From Nocardioides aquaticus (GTDB lineage: Bacteria; Actinomycetota; Actinomycetes; Propionibacteriales; Nocardioidaceae), in the NCBI RefSeq assembly GCF_018459925.1, contig NZ_CP075371.1, positions 3,286,001-3,350,000 on the forward strand: a DNA stretch of 64,000 nucleotides. The letters are read 5' to 3'. The translations under genes and the position numbers were made by a program. The notes beneath the pieces were generated by a model. It was not told where the DNA came from. It did not search any database and saw only the letters and a list, made by a program, of their open reading frames with translations. Positions within the stretch are counted from its first letter, which is position 1, and each line of letters begins with the position of its first letter. Below are positions 1-8,644 of this stretch, in pieces.

Positions 1-768
1 CAGGATGCGGCGGTGGTCCTCGTCAGTAATGAGGGGTTCCCACACGGCGCGTCCGACGACGGTCCCTCGGTGGGCGCGTAGACCGACATAGCGGGGGTTG
101 ATCAACATCCCCTTGATCGTGGTGGTGGTCCACGTCTTGCCGGTCACGGTGGGGATGCCCTGGTCGTTGAGCCAGTTTGCGAGCGACCGGGTCGATTCCC
201 CGGCCAGGAACCGCGCCACGAGCTGCCGGTACACCCCGGCCTCGGTCTCTCGGATGCCGATCTTGTCGTCCTCGTAGCCAAACGGGCGGGCTCCGCCGTG
301 GGGCCGTCCCTGGGCTGCGACTTCCTCGACCTTGCGGCGTACCCGGCGGCTGATGTTGGCCGACTCCTTCGCAGCGAACGCGCCCAGGATGCGTGTCTGT
401 AACAGACCGTCGTCGGTGAGCATGTTGGCCTCACCCGTCACGAACTGGACGTGGGCGACACCTGCTGCCTGGATCGCGTCATGGAACGTCTCTAGCTCGC
501 TGGGGCGTCTGGTGAGGCGGTCGAGGTTGTAGACGACCACGGCGTCGAGGAGCCCGTCGGCCAGGTCGGTCATCATCCGGGCGTACTCGGGGCGGTGCTT
601 GCCGGAGTAGGCCGACAGGTCGTTGTCGACGTACTCCCCACCGATGCCCCAACCCAGGGCTTCGGCTTTCTTGCGGCAGTCTGTGAGCTGCCGCTCGACC
701 CCGGCATGGGTCGCTCCGGGGTCGCTGGAGATCCGGGCGTAGATCGCTGCCGCGCGAGGGGTCGTCAC
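1..768 (-). CDS. Large serine recombinase (site-specific integrase/resolvase), C-terminus beyond the window
   Basis: This is a site-specific DNA recombinase that cuts DNA through a serine-DNA link. The GTG start at 768 gives 256 in-frame residues with no stop before the edge, so the 3' end is missing. The resolvase fold begins at once: R12-I-S14 in YARISSD holds the presumed nucleophile Ser14, and LDRLTR (82-87) is the usual arginine-rich active-site motif. A recombinase domain (PF07508 type) starts near residue 157 (HGGARPFGYE) and includes GIPTVTGKTWT and NPRYVG. The zinc-ribbon and coiled coil of large serine integrases would lie past the edge. The gene points away from a truncated HNH gene, which suggests the end of an integrated element. 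Family is sure; whether it moves phage, plasmid or ICE DNA is unknown. Confidence 0.93.
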   Translation of the reverse strand, partial: MTTPRAAAIYARISSDPGATHAGVERQLTDCRKKAEALGWGIGGEYVDNDLSAYSGKHRPEYARMMTDLADGLLDAVVVYNLDRLTRRPSELETFHDAIQAAGVAHVQFVTGEANMLTDDGLLQTRILGAFAAKESANISRRVRRKVEEVAAQGRPHGGARPFGYEDDKIGIRETEAGVYRQLVARFLAGESTRSLANWLNDQGIPTVTGKTWTTTTIKGMLINPRYVGLRAHRGTVVGRAVWEPLITDEDHRRIL

Positions 769-783
769 GAGGGGTCACATTAG

Positions 784-900
784 CGACGTAACAGCGACGG
801 ACGCCTGCTCTGTCCCCACCACCACGCCCGGGCCCACGACCCCGCCTACGAGATGACCATCAATCCCGACAACAAGGTCACCTTCCACCGCAGGACATAG
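784..900 (+). pseudogene. 3' remnant of a DUF222/HNH endonuclease (13E12-repeat family) gene
   Basis: An open stretch between an in-frame TAG at 781 and TAG at 898-900 reads as the last HNH half-motif of DUF222 proteins: a short GRLLCPHHH segment, then ARAHDPAYEMT and a final FHRRT. The LC..HH..H pattern and the FHRRT end are typical of this family, which is abundant and repetitive in actinomycetes. No start codon or N-terminal region is present. The fragment begins where the recombinase gene starts in the opposite direction, so the rest of the gene was probably displaced to the far side of an inserted element. It is too short to be a functional protein. Confidence 0.72.
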
Positions 901-922
901 GCCGACCCGTTCGGCGGGCCGG

Positions 923-962
923 GGTCTCGTGACGCTCGCTTCGCTCGCTCCTCGACCACCGG
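923..962 (+). repeat. 40-bp direct repeat, copy 1
   Basis: This copy is identical over 40 bp to 1104-1143 and begins GGTCTCGTGACGCTCGC. The core is itself made of repeated CGCTCGCTTCGCTCGCTC words. It lies in the gene-free stretch between the HNH remnant and the DUF3352 gene, and a degenerate third copy follows at about 1143-1171. Similar dispersed words are common in intergenic DNA of high-GC actinomycetes. The function is unknown. Confidence 0.85.
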
Positions 963-992
963 TTCCGCGCGCCGTCGACCACCGGGTGCTGC

Positions 993-1032
993 GCGCCCTC
1001 GACCGCAGGGTCGCGCCCTTGACCGCAGGGTG
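993..1032 (+). repeat. Tandem 20-bp repeat, two units
   Basis: Two adjacent 20-bp units (993-1012 and 1013-1032) differ at only two positions. Both contain GACCGCAGGGT. They sit in the same repeat-rich gap as the 40-bp direct repeats. Confidence 0.7.
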
Positions 1033-1047
1033 CCGCACGCCGCGTCA

Positions 1048-1088
1048 ATGGGTAGATCGCACTCACCTGATGGCTGCGATCTACCCAT
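1048..1088. repeat. Perfect 14-bp inverted repeat (REP/MITE-like or binding site)
   Basis: The arms 1048-1061 (ATGGGTAGATCGCA) and 1075-1088 are exact reverse complements and are separated by 13 bp. The element is less GC-rich than its surroundings and lies between the two 40-bp direct repeats. There is no T-run, so it does not look like a simple terminator. It could be a dispersed palindromic element or a protein-binding site; nothing in the sequence decides this. Confidence 0.8.
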
Positions 1089-1103
1089 CGACCCCACCGC
1101 CCC

Positions 1104-1143
1104 GGTCTCGTGACGCTCGCTTCGCTCGCTCCTCGACCACCGG
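1104..1143 (+). repeat. 40-bp direct repeat, copy 2
   Basis: This is an exact second copy of 923-962, 181 bp downstream in the same orientation. A shorter degenerate copy (GACGCTTCGCTTGCTCC) follows immediately. Confidence 0.85.
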
Positions 1144-1180
1144 CGACGCTTCGCTTGCTCCTCGACCTCCGGGCACCGTC

Positions 1181-1246
1181 CTGTCCGCGAGTGTCATCTC
1201 GGCTGTCCGCGAGCGTCACCTCGGCTGTCCGGAAGCGTCATCTCGG
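1181..1246 (+). repeat. Tandem 22-bp repeat, three units
   Basis: Three head-to-tail 22-bp units (1181-1202, 1203-1224, 1225-1246) each begin CTGTCC and end TCTCGG or CCTCGG, with two or three mismatches between units. They lie about 80 bp beyond the stop of the DUF3352 gene. No coding potential is visible. Confidence 0.8.
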
Positions 1247-1328
1247 CGGGGCCGGACGCACACCGGCCCACCGGTGCGTCCCGGGTGGGGGACGTCGGTG
1301 GGCCGGTGGTGCGGCCGGTGGAGCGGGG

Positions 1329-2996
1329 TCAGTCCGTGGTGAGGCGCACCACGGTGTGGGAGACCTCGTCGTCGGCGTAGGCCGAGACGCCCAGCCCGCT
1401 GAGGGGGGCGAGGTTCTCGGTGACCATCGGGTCCCCGCCGGAGAGCGCCTCGGCGACGGACTCGAGCCCGTCGAAGTTCACGAAGAGCACCGCGCCGGCC
1501 TCGTCGACGTTCGGGACGACCTCCTCGAAAACCTCCGACCCGCCGAGGCCGCCGTCGCCGACGACGTCGGCGCGGTAGTCGGCGTTCGGGCCGACGACCA
1601 GGGCGTCGCCCTCGGCGTCGCTGGCCAGGAAGGTCTCCGCGGCCGGCTCCCCGCCCGCGGCCGAGCGCAGCTTCTCCAGCACCTGCTCGATCTCGTCGGG
1701 CTCACCCTGGACCTTGACCGCCACGGGGAGTGCGGAAAGGTCCTCGCTCGCGAAGACCGACGCCAGGTCGGCACCGCTGCCCAGCGAGACCGTGGCGGAG
1801 TCGCCGAAGAGGGTCTCGACGTCCTCCGGCAGGGTCAGGCCGGTCGCCTCCTCGGCGGCCTCCAGCTGGTCGCTGACCGTGCTGCCGCCGTCGGAGATCA
1901 CCTCGTCCGCGTAGGCCACGACCTCCTCGAACCAGCCGTCCTGGAACCCGACGCCGAAGGCGGCGACGGTGTCCTCGGGCAGCGACGACATCGCCGAGGC
2001 GCCCCGGTCGTTGCCGAGCATCGCCGCGGCCGGCGACGCGCCGCCGTCGACCGCGGTCTCGACCTCCACGGCGCCGTCGGAGAACCGCACGGTCATCGCC
2101 GCGCCCTCGAAGTCGGCCAGCGCCTCGGTGAGCTGGGGCGGGACGCCGGGCGTCACCGCCAGCGCGGACGGGTCCGCGGCAGGGTCGGACATCGGGTCGC
2201 CGAGGGCCTCGGCCGGGATCGCGCCACCCTCCTCGGCCAGCTTCGCCAGCAGCGGACCCGCCTCGGGGGCCAGGTAGCCCGAGATGACGCCCGGCTCGCC
2301 GGCCTCCTCGGTCCAGCGGGTGAAGTCCTCGTCGTCGGCCAGGGAGCCCTCGCCGGTCAGGGCCAGGACCTCCTCGGCGGTGTCGTCGTCCTCGGCCAGC
2401 AGCGCCCAGTCGCCGTCGACGGCCAGACCGCCCTCACCGTCGGCGCACTCCTGGATCGCGGAGCCCAGCGCGGACTCGGCCTCGCCGGCGTCGGAGACCT
2501 GCATCACCACAACCGGCGAGGGGGTCTCCTCGCCGAGGTCGACCGCCGCGACGGCGAACCGCTCGCCGATCCACGGGGCCACGTCGTCGTCGTAGTCCAG
2601 GCCGCACTCGTTCTCGGCCAGGACCTCCTCACCGATCACGCGGCGGAGGTCGTCCTCGGAGTCGATGTCGACCTCGTCGGTGAACGCCGGGAACTTCTGC
2701 AGCGTCCGCAGCGCCTCGAGCTTCTGCTCCCCGCTCGGGTCGAGGTCGACCGAGAGGTAGCCCACCGTGCTCGCGGGCAGCGCCTGGGCGGCCTGGTCGC
2801 CGGTGCCGAAGAAGCTCATCGCGGCCCAGGTGCCGCCGCCGGCCAGCGCCAGCGCGGCCACGCCGCCGACGCCGAGGACGGCCAGCCTCTTGCGGCCGCC
2901 GGAGGAACGGGTGGGTCCCACCGGGCTCCCGGCGCCCTGCTCGAGGGTCTCGCCGCGCGGCGGGGTGGGGCTGTCGGAGGGCGGGGTGCTGGACAC
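1329..2996 (-). CDS. DUF3352-domain membrane-anchored protein
   Basis: The protein has 555 residues from a GTG at 2996, chosen because GGGAG lies about six bases upstream; a GTG at 3038 would add 14 residues without a better ribosome site. A short proline/serine-rich cytoplasmic head is followed by one membrane segment (about residues 36-55, ending AALALAGGGTWAAMSFFG) and a long acidic extracytoplasmic part rich in D, E, A and G. That part matches DUF3352 (ALPASTVGYLSVDLDPSG at its start). Function is not known for the family. A -10-like TAGCCT lies at 3049-3054. The gene ends in the repeat-rich gap and faces away from dnaE's operon partner. Confidence 0.85.
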   Translation of the reverse strand: MSSTPPSDSPTPPRGETLEQGAGSPVGPTRSSGGRKRLAVLGVGGVAALALAGGGTWAAMSFFGTGDQAAQALPASTVGYLSVDLDPSGEQKLEALRTLQKFPAFTDEVDIDSEDDLRRVIGEEVLAENECGLDYDDDVAPWIGERFAVAAVDLGEETPSPVVVMQVSDAGEAESALGSAIQECADGEGGLAVDGDWALLAEDDDTAEEVLALTGEGSLADDEDFTRWTEEAGEPGVISGYLAPEAGPLLAKLAEEGGAIPAEALGDPMSDPAADPSALAVTPGVPPQLTEALADFEGAAMTVRFSDGAVEVETAVDGGASPAAAMLGNDRGASAMSSLPEDTVAAFGVGFQDGWFEEVVAYADEVISDGGSTVSDQLEAAEEATGLTLPEDVETLFGDSATVSLGSGADLASVFASEDLSALPVAVKVQGEPDEIEQVLEKLRSAAGGEPAAETFLASDAEGDALVVGPNADYRADVVGDGGLGGSEVFEEVVPNVDEAGAVLFVNFDGLESVAEALSGGDPMVTENLAPLSGLGVSAYADDEVSHTVVRLTTD

Positions 2997-3051
2997 GAGG
3001 TGCTCCCGGGCGGGTCGGTGACGAGGTGCGTGACGCACTGGTCAGACGAGG

Positions 3052-3573
3052 CTACCCAGCCGACGGCGTCCGCGGGGTGCTCTCGGCACGACCTGCGTCG
3101 GGCGAGAGGAAGAACACCGCCGCCAGGCCGGCCAGCGCGGCGGCCGGCAGGGTCAGGAACGGCGTCGACCCGGTGACCGTGAGCGCCCCCGGCACGCTCG
3201 TGCCGTCGGGCGCGTCCGCGGCCACCACCGCGGGGTCCGCGGGGCCCAGCCAGGTGCCGACCTGCCACATCACGTAGGCCGCCAGGGCGCCGCCCAGCAC
3301 CACCGCGAGCAGCGTCAGCAGCTCGTGGCGGGTCCCCACGAGCGCGGCCAGCACGCCGAGGACGAGCCCGCCGGCCGCGGCGACCAGGACGTACGAGCTG
3401 GTGCCCCGCGTCTGCAGCGACAGCGCCCGCTCGTCCAGCGGGAACCACTGCCCGCCCTGCACCGTGCCCGGCGGAGGGGTCCAGACCAGCTGCCCCCAGA
3501 CCACGCCCAGCACCGCCCCGGCGAGCACGAGACCCACCAGGACCGCCAGCGGTCGCCACGCGCCACGGCTCAT
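3052..3573 (-). CDS. Small integral membrane protein (DUF2567-like)
   Basis: This 173-residue protein has about four membrane segments (roughly 8-30, 60-80, 86-104 and 137-157). The loop between the first two carries WTPPPGTVQGG and WFPLDERALSL. The layout resembles actinobacterial DUF2567 proteins, but I am not certain of the family. Its ATG overlaps the dnaE stop in an ATGA arrangement (3570-3573), so it is probably translated by coupling with dnaE. No enzymatic motif is visible. Confidence 0.75.
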   Translation of the reverse strand: MSRGAWRPLAVLVGLVLAGAVLGVVWGQLVWTPPPGTVQGGQWFPLDERALSLQTRGTSSYVLVAAAGGLVLGVLAALVGTRHELLTLLAVVLGGALAAYVMWQVGTWLGPADPAVVAADAPDGTSVPGALTVTGSTPFLTLPAAALAGLAAVFFLSPDAGRAESTPRTPSAG

Positions 3574-6500
3574 CCGGTCAGGCACCCCGGTCCGAGCAGC
3601 GCCTTGAGGTCGGCGAACAGCGCCGAGCTCGGCGTCACGCGGAGCCGGTCGTCGAGCCGCATCACGGTCGTGGCCTCCCGGGTCAGCAGCCGCAGGCGTA
3701 CCTCGGTCATCCCGGGGTGGGTGCCCAGGACGTCGCGCAGCTGCTCGACCACGGGGCCGGTGCAGCGGGTGGAGGGCATCGAGATCACCACGGGCCCGGC
3801 CGGGCCGTCGTCGAGGTCCGGGACGCTGACCTCCTGCCCGTGCAGCTCGGGCTGGTCCTTGCTGCGCGAGAGCCGTCCGCGGACGGTGAGGATCGCGTCC
3901 TGCACCAGGTGCGGGCTCGCGAGCTGGTAGGAACTCGGGAACAGCAGCACCTCGATCGCGCCGTCGAGGTCCTCCAGCGTGATCATCGCCCAGGCGTCGC
4001 CCTTCTTGGTGATCTTGCGCTGGACCGCGGTGACCAGGCCGCTGACGGTGACCGTCGAGCCGTCGGCGCGCTCCTCGTCGAGCATCAGCTGGCCGATCGA
4101 GCAGTCCGCGCCGCGCTGCAGCACGTGCTCGAGGCCGAGCAGCGGGTGGTCGGAGACGTACAGCCCGAGCATGTCGCGCTCGTGGCCGAGCAGCGTCATC
4201 TTGTCCCACTCGTCGATGTCGGGCAGCGCGACGCTGACGCCGAACCCGCCGTCGGCGTCGTCGAGGCCCCCGAAGAGCGAGTCCTGGCCGATCGCCTCGT
4301 TGCGCTTGATGTCGACGTACTGGTCGACGGCACCCTCGTGGACCGCGACCAGGGCGCGCCGCTTGTGCTTCATCTCGTCGAAGGCGCCGGCCTTGACCAG
4401 CGACTCGATGACCCGCTTGTTGCACACGTGCAGCGGGACCTTGTCCAGGAAGTCGGCGAAGTCGGCGTAGCGTCCCTTCTCCTCGCGGCCGGCGACGATC
4501 CCGTCGACGACGTTGGCCCCGACGTTGCGCACGGCGGTGAGGCCGAAGCGCACGTCGGTGCCGACCGGGGTGAAGTCGTGCGCCGACTCGTTCACGTCGG
4601 GCGGCAGGACCTGGATCTTCATCCGCCGGCACTCGTTGAGGTAGATCGCCGACTTGTCCTTGTCGGACTGCGTCGAGGTCAGCAGCGCGGCCATGTACTC
4701 GGCCGGGTAGTGCGCCTTCAGGTAGGCCGTCCAGTACGACACCACGCCGTAGGCCGCCGAGTGCGCCTTGTTGAAGGCGTAGTCGGAGAACGGCAGCAGG
4801 ATGTCCCACAGGGTCTTCACCGCGGCCATCGAGTAGCCGCGCTCGGTCATCCCCGCGGAGAACCCGGCGAACTGCTTGTCCAGCTCGGCCTTCTTCTTCT
4901 TGCCCATCGCGCGGCGCAGGATGTCGGCCTGGCCCAGGCTGTAGCCCGCGAGCTTCTGCGCGATCGCCATCACCTGCTCCTGGTAGACGATCAGGCCGTA
5001 GGTCTCGCCCAGGATGTCGGCCAGCGGCTCGGCGAGCTCGGGGTGGATCGGGTCCACCGGCTCGCGGCCGTTCTTGCGGCGGGCGTACTTGTTGTGGGAG
5101 TCGGCGCCCATCGGGCCCGGCCGGTAGAGGGCGCCGACGGCCGAGATGTCCTCGAAGGCGTCCGGCTTCATGCTGCGCAGCAGCGCCCGCATCGGGCCGC
5201 CGTCGAGCTGGAAGACCCCGAGGGTGTCGCCGCGCTGCAGCAGCTCGTAGGTCAGCGGGTCGGTCAGCGGGAGGTCCTCGAGGACGACCTCCTCGCCGCG
5301 GTTCGCCCGGATGTTCTTCACCGCGTCGTCGAGGACCGTGAGGTTGCGCAGCCCCAGGAAGTCCATCTTGATCAGCCCGAGCGCCTCGCACGTCGGGTAG
5401 TCGAACTGGGTGATCATCGCGCCGTCGGCCGGGCGCCGCAGCAGCGGGATGACGTCGGCCAGCGGCTCGCTGGACATCAGCACCCCGGCGGCGTGCACGC
5501 CCCACTGGCGCTTGAGCCCCTCGATGCCGATCGCGGTGTCGACCACGCGCTTGACGTCCTGGTCGGCCTCGTAGAGCGAGCGGAACTCCCCGCCCTCGGA
5601 GTAGCGGGAGTGCCCGGGGTCGAAGACCTCGGTCAGCGGGACGTCCTTGCCCATCACCGCGGCCGGCATGGCCTTGGTGATCCGGTCGCCCATCGCGAAG
5701 GGGTACCCGAGGATCCGGCTGGAGTCCTTGACGGCCTGCTTGGCCTTGATCGTGCCGTAGGTGACGATGTAGGAGACCCGGTCGTCGCCGTACTTCTCGG
5801 TGACGTAGCGGATCACCTCGCCGCGACGACGCTCGTCGAAGTCGATGTCGAAGTCGGGCATCGAGACGCGGTCCGGGTTCAGGAAGCGCTCGAAGATCAG
5901 GCCGTGGACGAGCGGGTCGAGGTCGGTGATCCGCATCGCGTACGCCACCATCGAGCCGGCGCCGGACCCGCGGCCCGGGCCGACCCGGATCCCGTGGTCC
6001 TTGGCCCAGTTGATGAAGTCGGCGACCACCAGGAAGTAGCCCGGGAACCCCATCTGGGTGATCACGCCGATCTCGAACTCGGCCTGCTTGCGCGAGGCGT
6101 CCGGCACGCCCCCGGGGTAGCGCGCGGCGAGGCCGCGCTCGACCTCCTTGACCAGCCAGGAGTCCTCGTTCTCCCCCGGCGGGCAGGGGAAGCGGGGCAT
6201 GAACGTGCCGTTGCCCTCGGTGAAGGAGACGTCGCAGCGCTCGGCGATCAGCAGCGTGTTGTCGCAGGCCTCGCGCAGGTCGTACTTGTCGGCCCACAGC
6301 GAGCGCATCTCGGCCGCGGACTTCAGGTAGTAGCCGTTGCCGGAGAAGGCGAACCGCTGCCCGGGCCCGTCGCCGGCGGGGATGTCCATCGTCGAGCCGG
6401 AGTTGATGCACAGCAGGTGCTCCTGGGACAGCGAGTCCTCCTGCATCACGTAGTGCGAGTCGTTGGTGGCCAGGAACGGGATCTTCAGGTCCCGGCCCAG

Positions 6501-7127
6501 CCGCAGCAGGCCGTCGCGCACGCGGTTCTCGATGGACAGTCCGTGGTCCATCAGCTCGAGGAAGTAGTTCTCCTTGCCGAGGATGTCCTGGTACTCGGCG
6601 GCGACCTGGCGGGCGGCGTCGTAGTTGCCGTAGCGCAGGTGCACCTGCACCTCGCCCGAGGGGCACCCGGTGGTGCCGATGATGCCCTTGCCGTGCCGGC
6701 TCAGGAGCTCCTTGTCCATCCGGGGCTGCTTGAAGAACCCCTCCCGCCAGGCGCCGGTGGTGAGCCGGAAGAGGTTGTGCATGCCCTCGGTCGACTCCGA
6801 GAGCAGCGTCATGTGCGTGTAGGCACCGCGCGCCGAGACGTCGTCGGGACCGCCGTCGTAGAGGTTGACCCCGCGCCGCTCGGAGCGCGGGATGCCCGGG
6901 GTGAAGTACGCCTCGATGCCGATGATCGGCTTGACTCCGGCGGCCCGGGCCTTGGAGTAGAACTCGTAGGCGCCGAAGACGTTGCCGTGGTCGGTCATCG
7001 CGACCGCCGGCATCCCGAGCTCGGCGGCCCGCTCGGTGAGCTGGGTGAGCCGCGCGGCCCCGTCCAGCATGGAGTACTCGGTGTGGACGTGGAGGTGGAC
7101 GAAGGAGTCCCCGGATCCGCTCGTCAT
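3570..7127 (-). CDS. dnaE: DNA polymerase III subunit alpha (replicative)
   Basis: This is the main replicative polymerase. It has 1185 residues from ATG 7127; a GTG at 7196 would add 23 atypical residues. The PHP domain opens with HLHVHTEYSMLDG (about residues 11-23). The catalytic carboxylates sit in PDFDIDFDE near residue 420. Fingers, a helix-hairpin-helix region and a C-terminal OB fold (TVSGLVTAVQRKITKKGDAW) follow, with VLLFPSSY after it. Length and order match actinobacterial DnaE1. It lies 84 bp from the GNAT gene and is coupled to the small membrane protein downstream. Confidence 0.97.
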   Translation of the reverse strand: MTSGSGDSFVHLHVHTEYSMLDGAARLTQLTERAAELGMPAVAMTDHGNVFGAYEFYSKARAAGVKPIIGIEAYFTPGIPRSERRGVNLYDGGPDDVSARGAYTHMTLLSESTEGMHNLFRLTTGAWREGFFKQPRMDKELLSRHGKGIIGTTGCPSGEVQVHLRYGNYDAARQVAAEYQDILGKENYFLELMDHGLSIENRVRDGLLRLGRDLKIPFLATNDSHYVMQEDSLSQEHLLCINSGSTMDIPAGDGPGQRFAFSGNGYYLKSAAEMRSLWADKYDLREACDNTLLIAERCDVSFTEGNGTFMPRFPCPPGENEDSWLVKEVERGLAARYPGGVPDASRKQAEFEIGVITQMGFPGYFLVVADFINWAKDHGIRVGPGRGSGAGSMVAYAMRITDLDPLVHGLIFERFLNPDRVSMPDFDIDFDERRRGEVIRYVTEKYGDDRVSYIVTYGTIKAKQAVKDSSRILGYPFAMGDRITKAMPAAVMGKDVPLTEVFDPGHSRYSEGGEFRSLYEADQDVKRVVDTAIGIEGLKRQWGVHAAGVLMSSEPLADVIPLLRRPADGAMITQFDYPTCEALGLIKMDFLGLRNLTVLDDAVKNIRANRGEEVVLEDLPLTDPLTYELLQRGDTLGVFQLDGGPMRALLRSMKPDAFEDISAVGALYRPGPMGADSHNKYARRKNGREPVDPIHPELAEPLADILGETYGLIVYQEQVMAIAQKLAGYSLGQADILRRAMGKKKKAELDKQFAGFSAGMTERGYSMAAVKTLWDILLPFSDYAFNKAHSAAYGVVSYWTAYLKAHYPAEYMAALLTSTQSDKDKSAIYLNECRRMKIQVLPPDVNESAHDFTPVGTDVRFGLTAVRNVGANVVDGIVAGREEKGRYADFADFLDKVPLHVCNKRVIESLVKAGAFDEMKHKRRALVAVHEGAVDQYVDIKRNEAIGQDSLFGGLDDADGGFGVSVALPDIDEWDKMTLLGHERDMLGLYVSDHPLLGLEHVLQRGADCSIGQLMLDEERADGSTVTVSGLVTAVQRKITKKGDAWAMITLEDLDGAIEVLLFPSSYQLASPHLVQDAILTVRGRLSRSKDQPELHGQEVSVPDLDDGPAGPVVISMPSTRCTGPVVEQLRDVLGTHPGMTEVRLRLLTREATTVMRLDDRLRVTPSSALFADLKALLGPGCLTG

Positions 7128-7211
7128 GGGTGGCGTGGTGCTCCTCACCGGGTCGTCAGGGCGTGCGGCAACGGCGCGACCGGACCGGTCGGGCACCGCT
7201 GGGGAAGACGG

Positions 7212-7712
7212 TCAGCCTAGTTCACCACGCGGCGCCGACAGCCCCCGGACCGCGGACGCTCCCGCGGCCCGCAGCCGTACGTCGGGCTCGTGCTCCTCGT
7301 TGTCGGACCCGTCGGTCGAACCCACCTCGACGAGCCCGTGGCGGCGGTAGAACGCCCGGGCCGGGGCGTTGCTGGCGAAGACCCACAGGTCGAAGCCGCC
7401 GGGCCGCACCGCCCGGGCGAGGTCCAGCAGCGCGCCACCGATGCCCTGGCCCTGGTGGGCGGGGTCGACGTAGAGGTCGTCGAGCCAGGTGTCGGTCAGC
7501 AGGGCGTAGCCGACGACCCGGTCACCGACCTCGCCCAGCCACAGGTCGCACGCGGTGAGGTCGGTGCGCCCCAGGTGGGCGCGCACGGCGTCGTCGTCGT
7601 GCACCGGGGGCGGCATCGCCGGCACCGCGGCCCGGCGCGCCCGCAGGTGCACCTCGGCCACCGCGGCCAGGTCCCCGGTCGTGCCGGGACGCAGGACGAG
7701 GTCGGGGGTCAC
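7212..7712 (-). CDS. GNAT family N-acetyltransferase
   Basis: This 166-residue protein starts at GTG 7712, which overlaps the rluD stop (GTGA, 7709-7712). The acetyl-CoA loop is clear: [20 protein letters not shown] contains the Q/R-x-x-G-x-G/A pattern. It is followed by [19 protein letters not shown], the usual beta5/alpha4 region of single-domain GNATs. The substrate cannot be read from sequence. It is the last gene of the dksA-lspA-rluD-GNAT run, and 84 bp separate it from dnaE. Confidence 0.9.
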   Translation of the reverse strand: MTPDLVLRPGTTGDLAAVAEVHLRARRAAVPAMPPPVHDDDAVRAHLGRTDLTACDLWLGEVGDRVVGYALLTDTWLDDLYVDPAHQGQGIGGALLDLARAVRPGGFDLWVFASNAPARAFYRRHGLVEVGSTDGSDNEEHEPDVRLRAAGASAVRGLSAPRGELG

Positions 7713-8644
7713 AGCCCGCGGACCACGTCCAGGGCACTCTCCAGGTCGGCGGGGTACTCGGTCGAGTACTCGACCTGCTCCCCCGTCGCCGGGTGCTCGA
7801 AGCCGAGGCGGACGGCGTGCAGCCACTGGCGGCGCAGCCCCAGCCGCTGGGCGAGCACGGGGTCGGCGCCGTAGGTGAGGTCCCCGACGCACGGGTGCTT
7901 CAACGCCGACATGTGCACCCGGATCTGGTGGGTGCGGCCGGTCTCGAGGTGGACCTCGAGCAGGCTGGCGAAGCGGTGCGCCTCGAGGGTCTCGTAGTGC
8001 GTGACGCTCGGCCGGCCGTCGGCCACCACGGCGAAGCGGTGGTCCGAGGTGCCGGGGTGCCGCCCGATCGGGGCGTCGACGGTGCCCTCCAGCGGGTCCG
8101 GGTAGCCCTGGACCAGCGCGTGGTAGGTCTTGTCGACCGTGCGCTCGCGGAAGGCGTTCTTGAGCAGGGAGTAGGCCCGCTCGCTCTTGGCGATCACCAT
8201 CACGCCGGAGGTGCCGACGTCGAGACGCTGGACGATGCCCTGGCGCTCCGAGGCGCCGCTGGTGGCGATCCGGAAGCCCGCCCCGGCGAGGTGGCCCACG
8301 ACGGTCGGACCGCTCCAGCCCGGGCTCGGGTGGACCGCGACCCCGACCGGCTTGTCGATGACGACGATCTCGTCGTCGTCGTGGACGATCCCGATCCCCT
8401 CGACGATCTCCGGCACCACCAGCAGGGGGTCCTGCTCGACCGGGAAGGTGACCTCGAGCCGGGCGCCACCGAGGACCCGGTCGCTCTTCGCCGCGGCGCC
8501 GCCGTCGAGCTCGACCAGGCCACGGGCGATCAGGTCGGCTGCCCGGCTGCGCGAGACGCCGAACAGCTGGGCCATGACGGCGTCGACGCGCTCGCCCTCC
8601 AGGCTGTCGGGCACGTCGAGCGTGCGGTGGTCGGCGGTGCTCAC
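7709..8644 (-). CDS. rluD: RluA/RluD-family pseudouridine synthase
   Basis: The enzyme isomerises uridine to pseudouridine in large-subunit rRNA. It has 311 residues from GTG 8644, overlapping the lspA stop (GTGA). An S4 RNA-binding domain covers about residues 11-70 ([17 protein letters not shown]). The catalytic domain carries the RLD signature in [12 protein letters not shown], with Asp142 as the catalytic residue. [13 protein letters not shown] and [10 protein letters not shown] are the other family motifs. Location next to lspA is common in actinomycetes. RluD is the likeliest assignment among RluA/C/D. Confidence 0.93.
   Translation of the reverse strand: MSTADHRTLDVPDSLEGERVDAVMAQLFGVSRSRAADLIARGLVELDGGAAAKSDRVLGGARLEVTFPVEQDPLLVVPEIVEGIGIVHDDDEIVVIDKPVGVAVHPSPGWSGPTVVGHLAGAGFRIATSGASERQGIVQRLDVGTSGVMVIAKSERAYSLLKNAFRERTVDKTYHALVQGYPDPLEGTVDAPIGRHPGTSDHRFAVVADGRPSVTHYETLEAHRFASLLEVHLETGRTHQIRVHMSALKHPCVGDLTYGADPVLAQRLGLRRQWLHAVRLGFEHPATGEQVEYSTEYPADLESALDVVRGL

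Noticed and set aside
775..1219. Overlapping short frames in the repeat-rich gap
   Set aside because: They are made of repeat-derived low-complexity sequence in several frames; only the HNH remnant has recognisable motifs.
3717..7220. 1167-codon open frame on the plus strand opposite dnaE
   Set aside because: It is the antisense shadow of dnaE, caused by high GC3; its product is V/R/D/H-rich with no domain.
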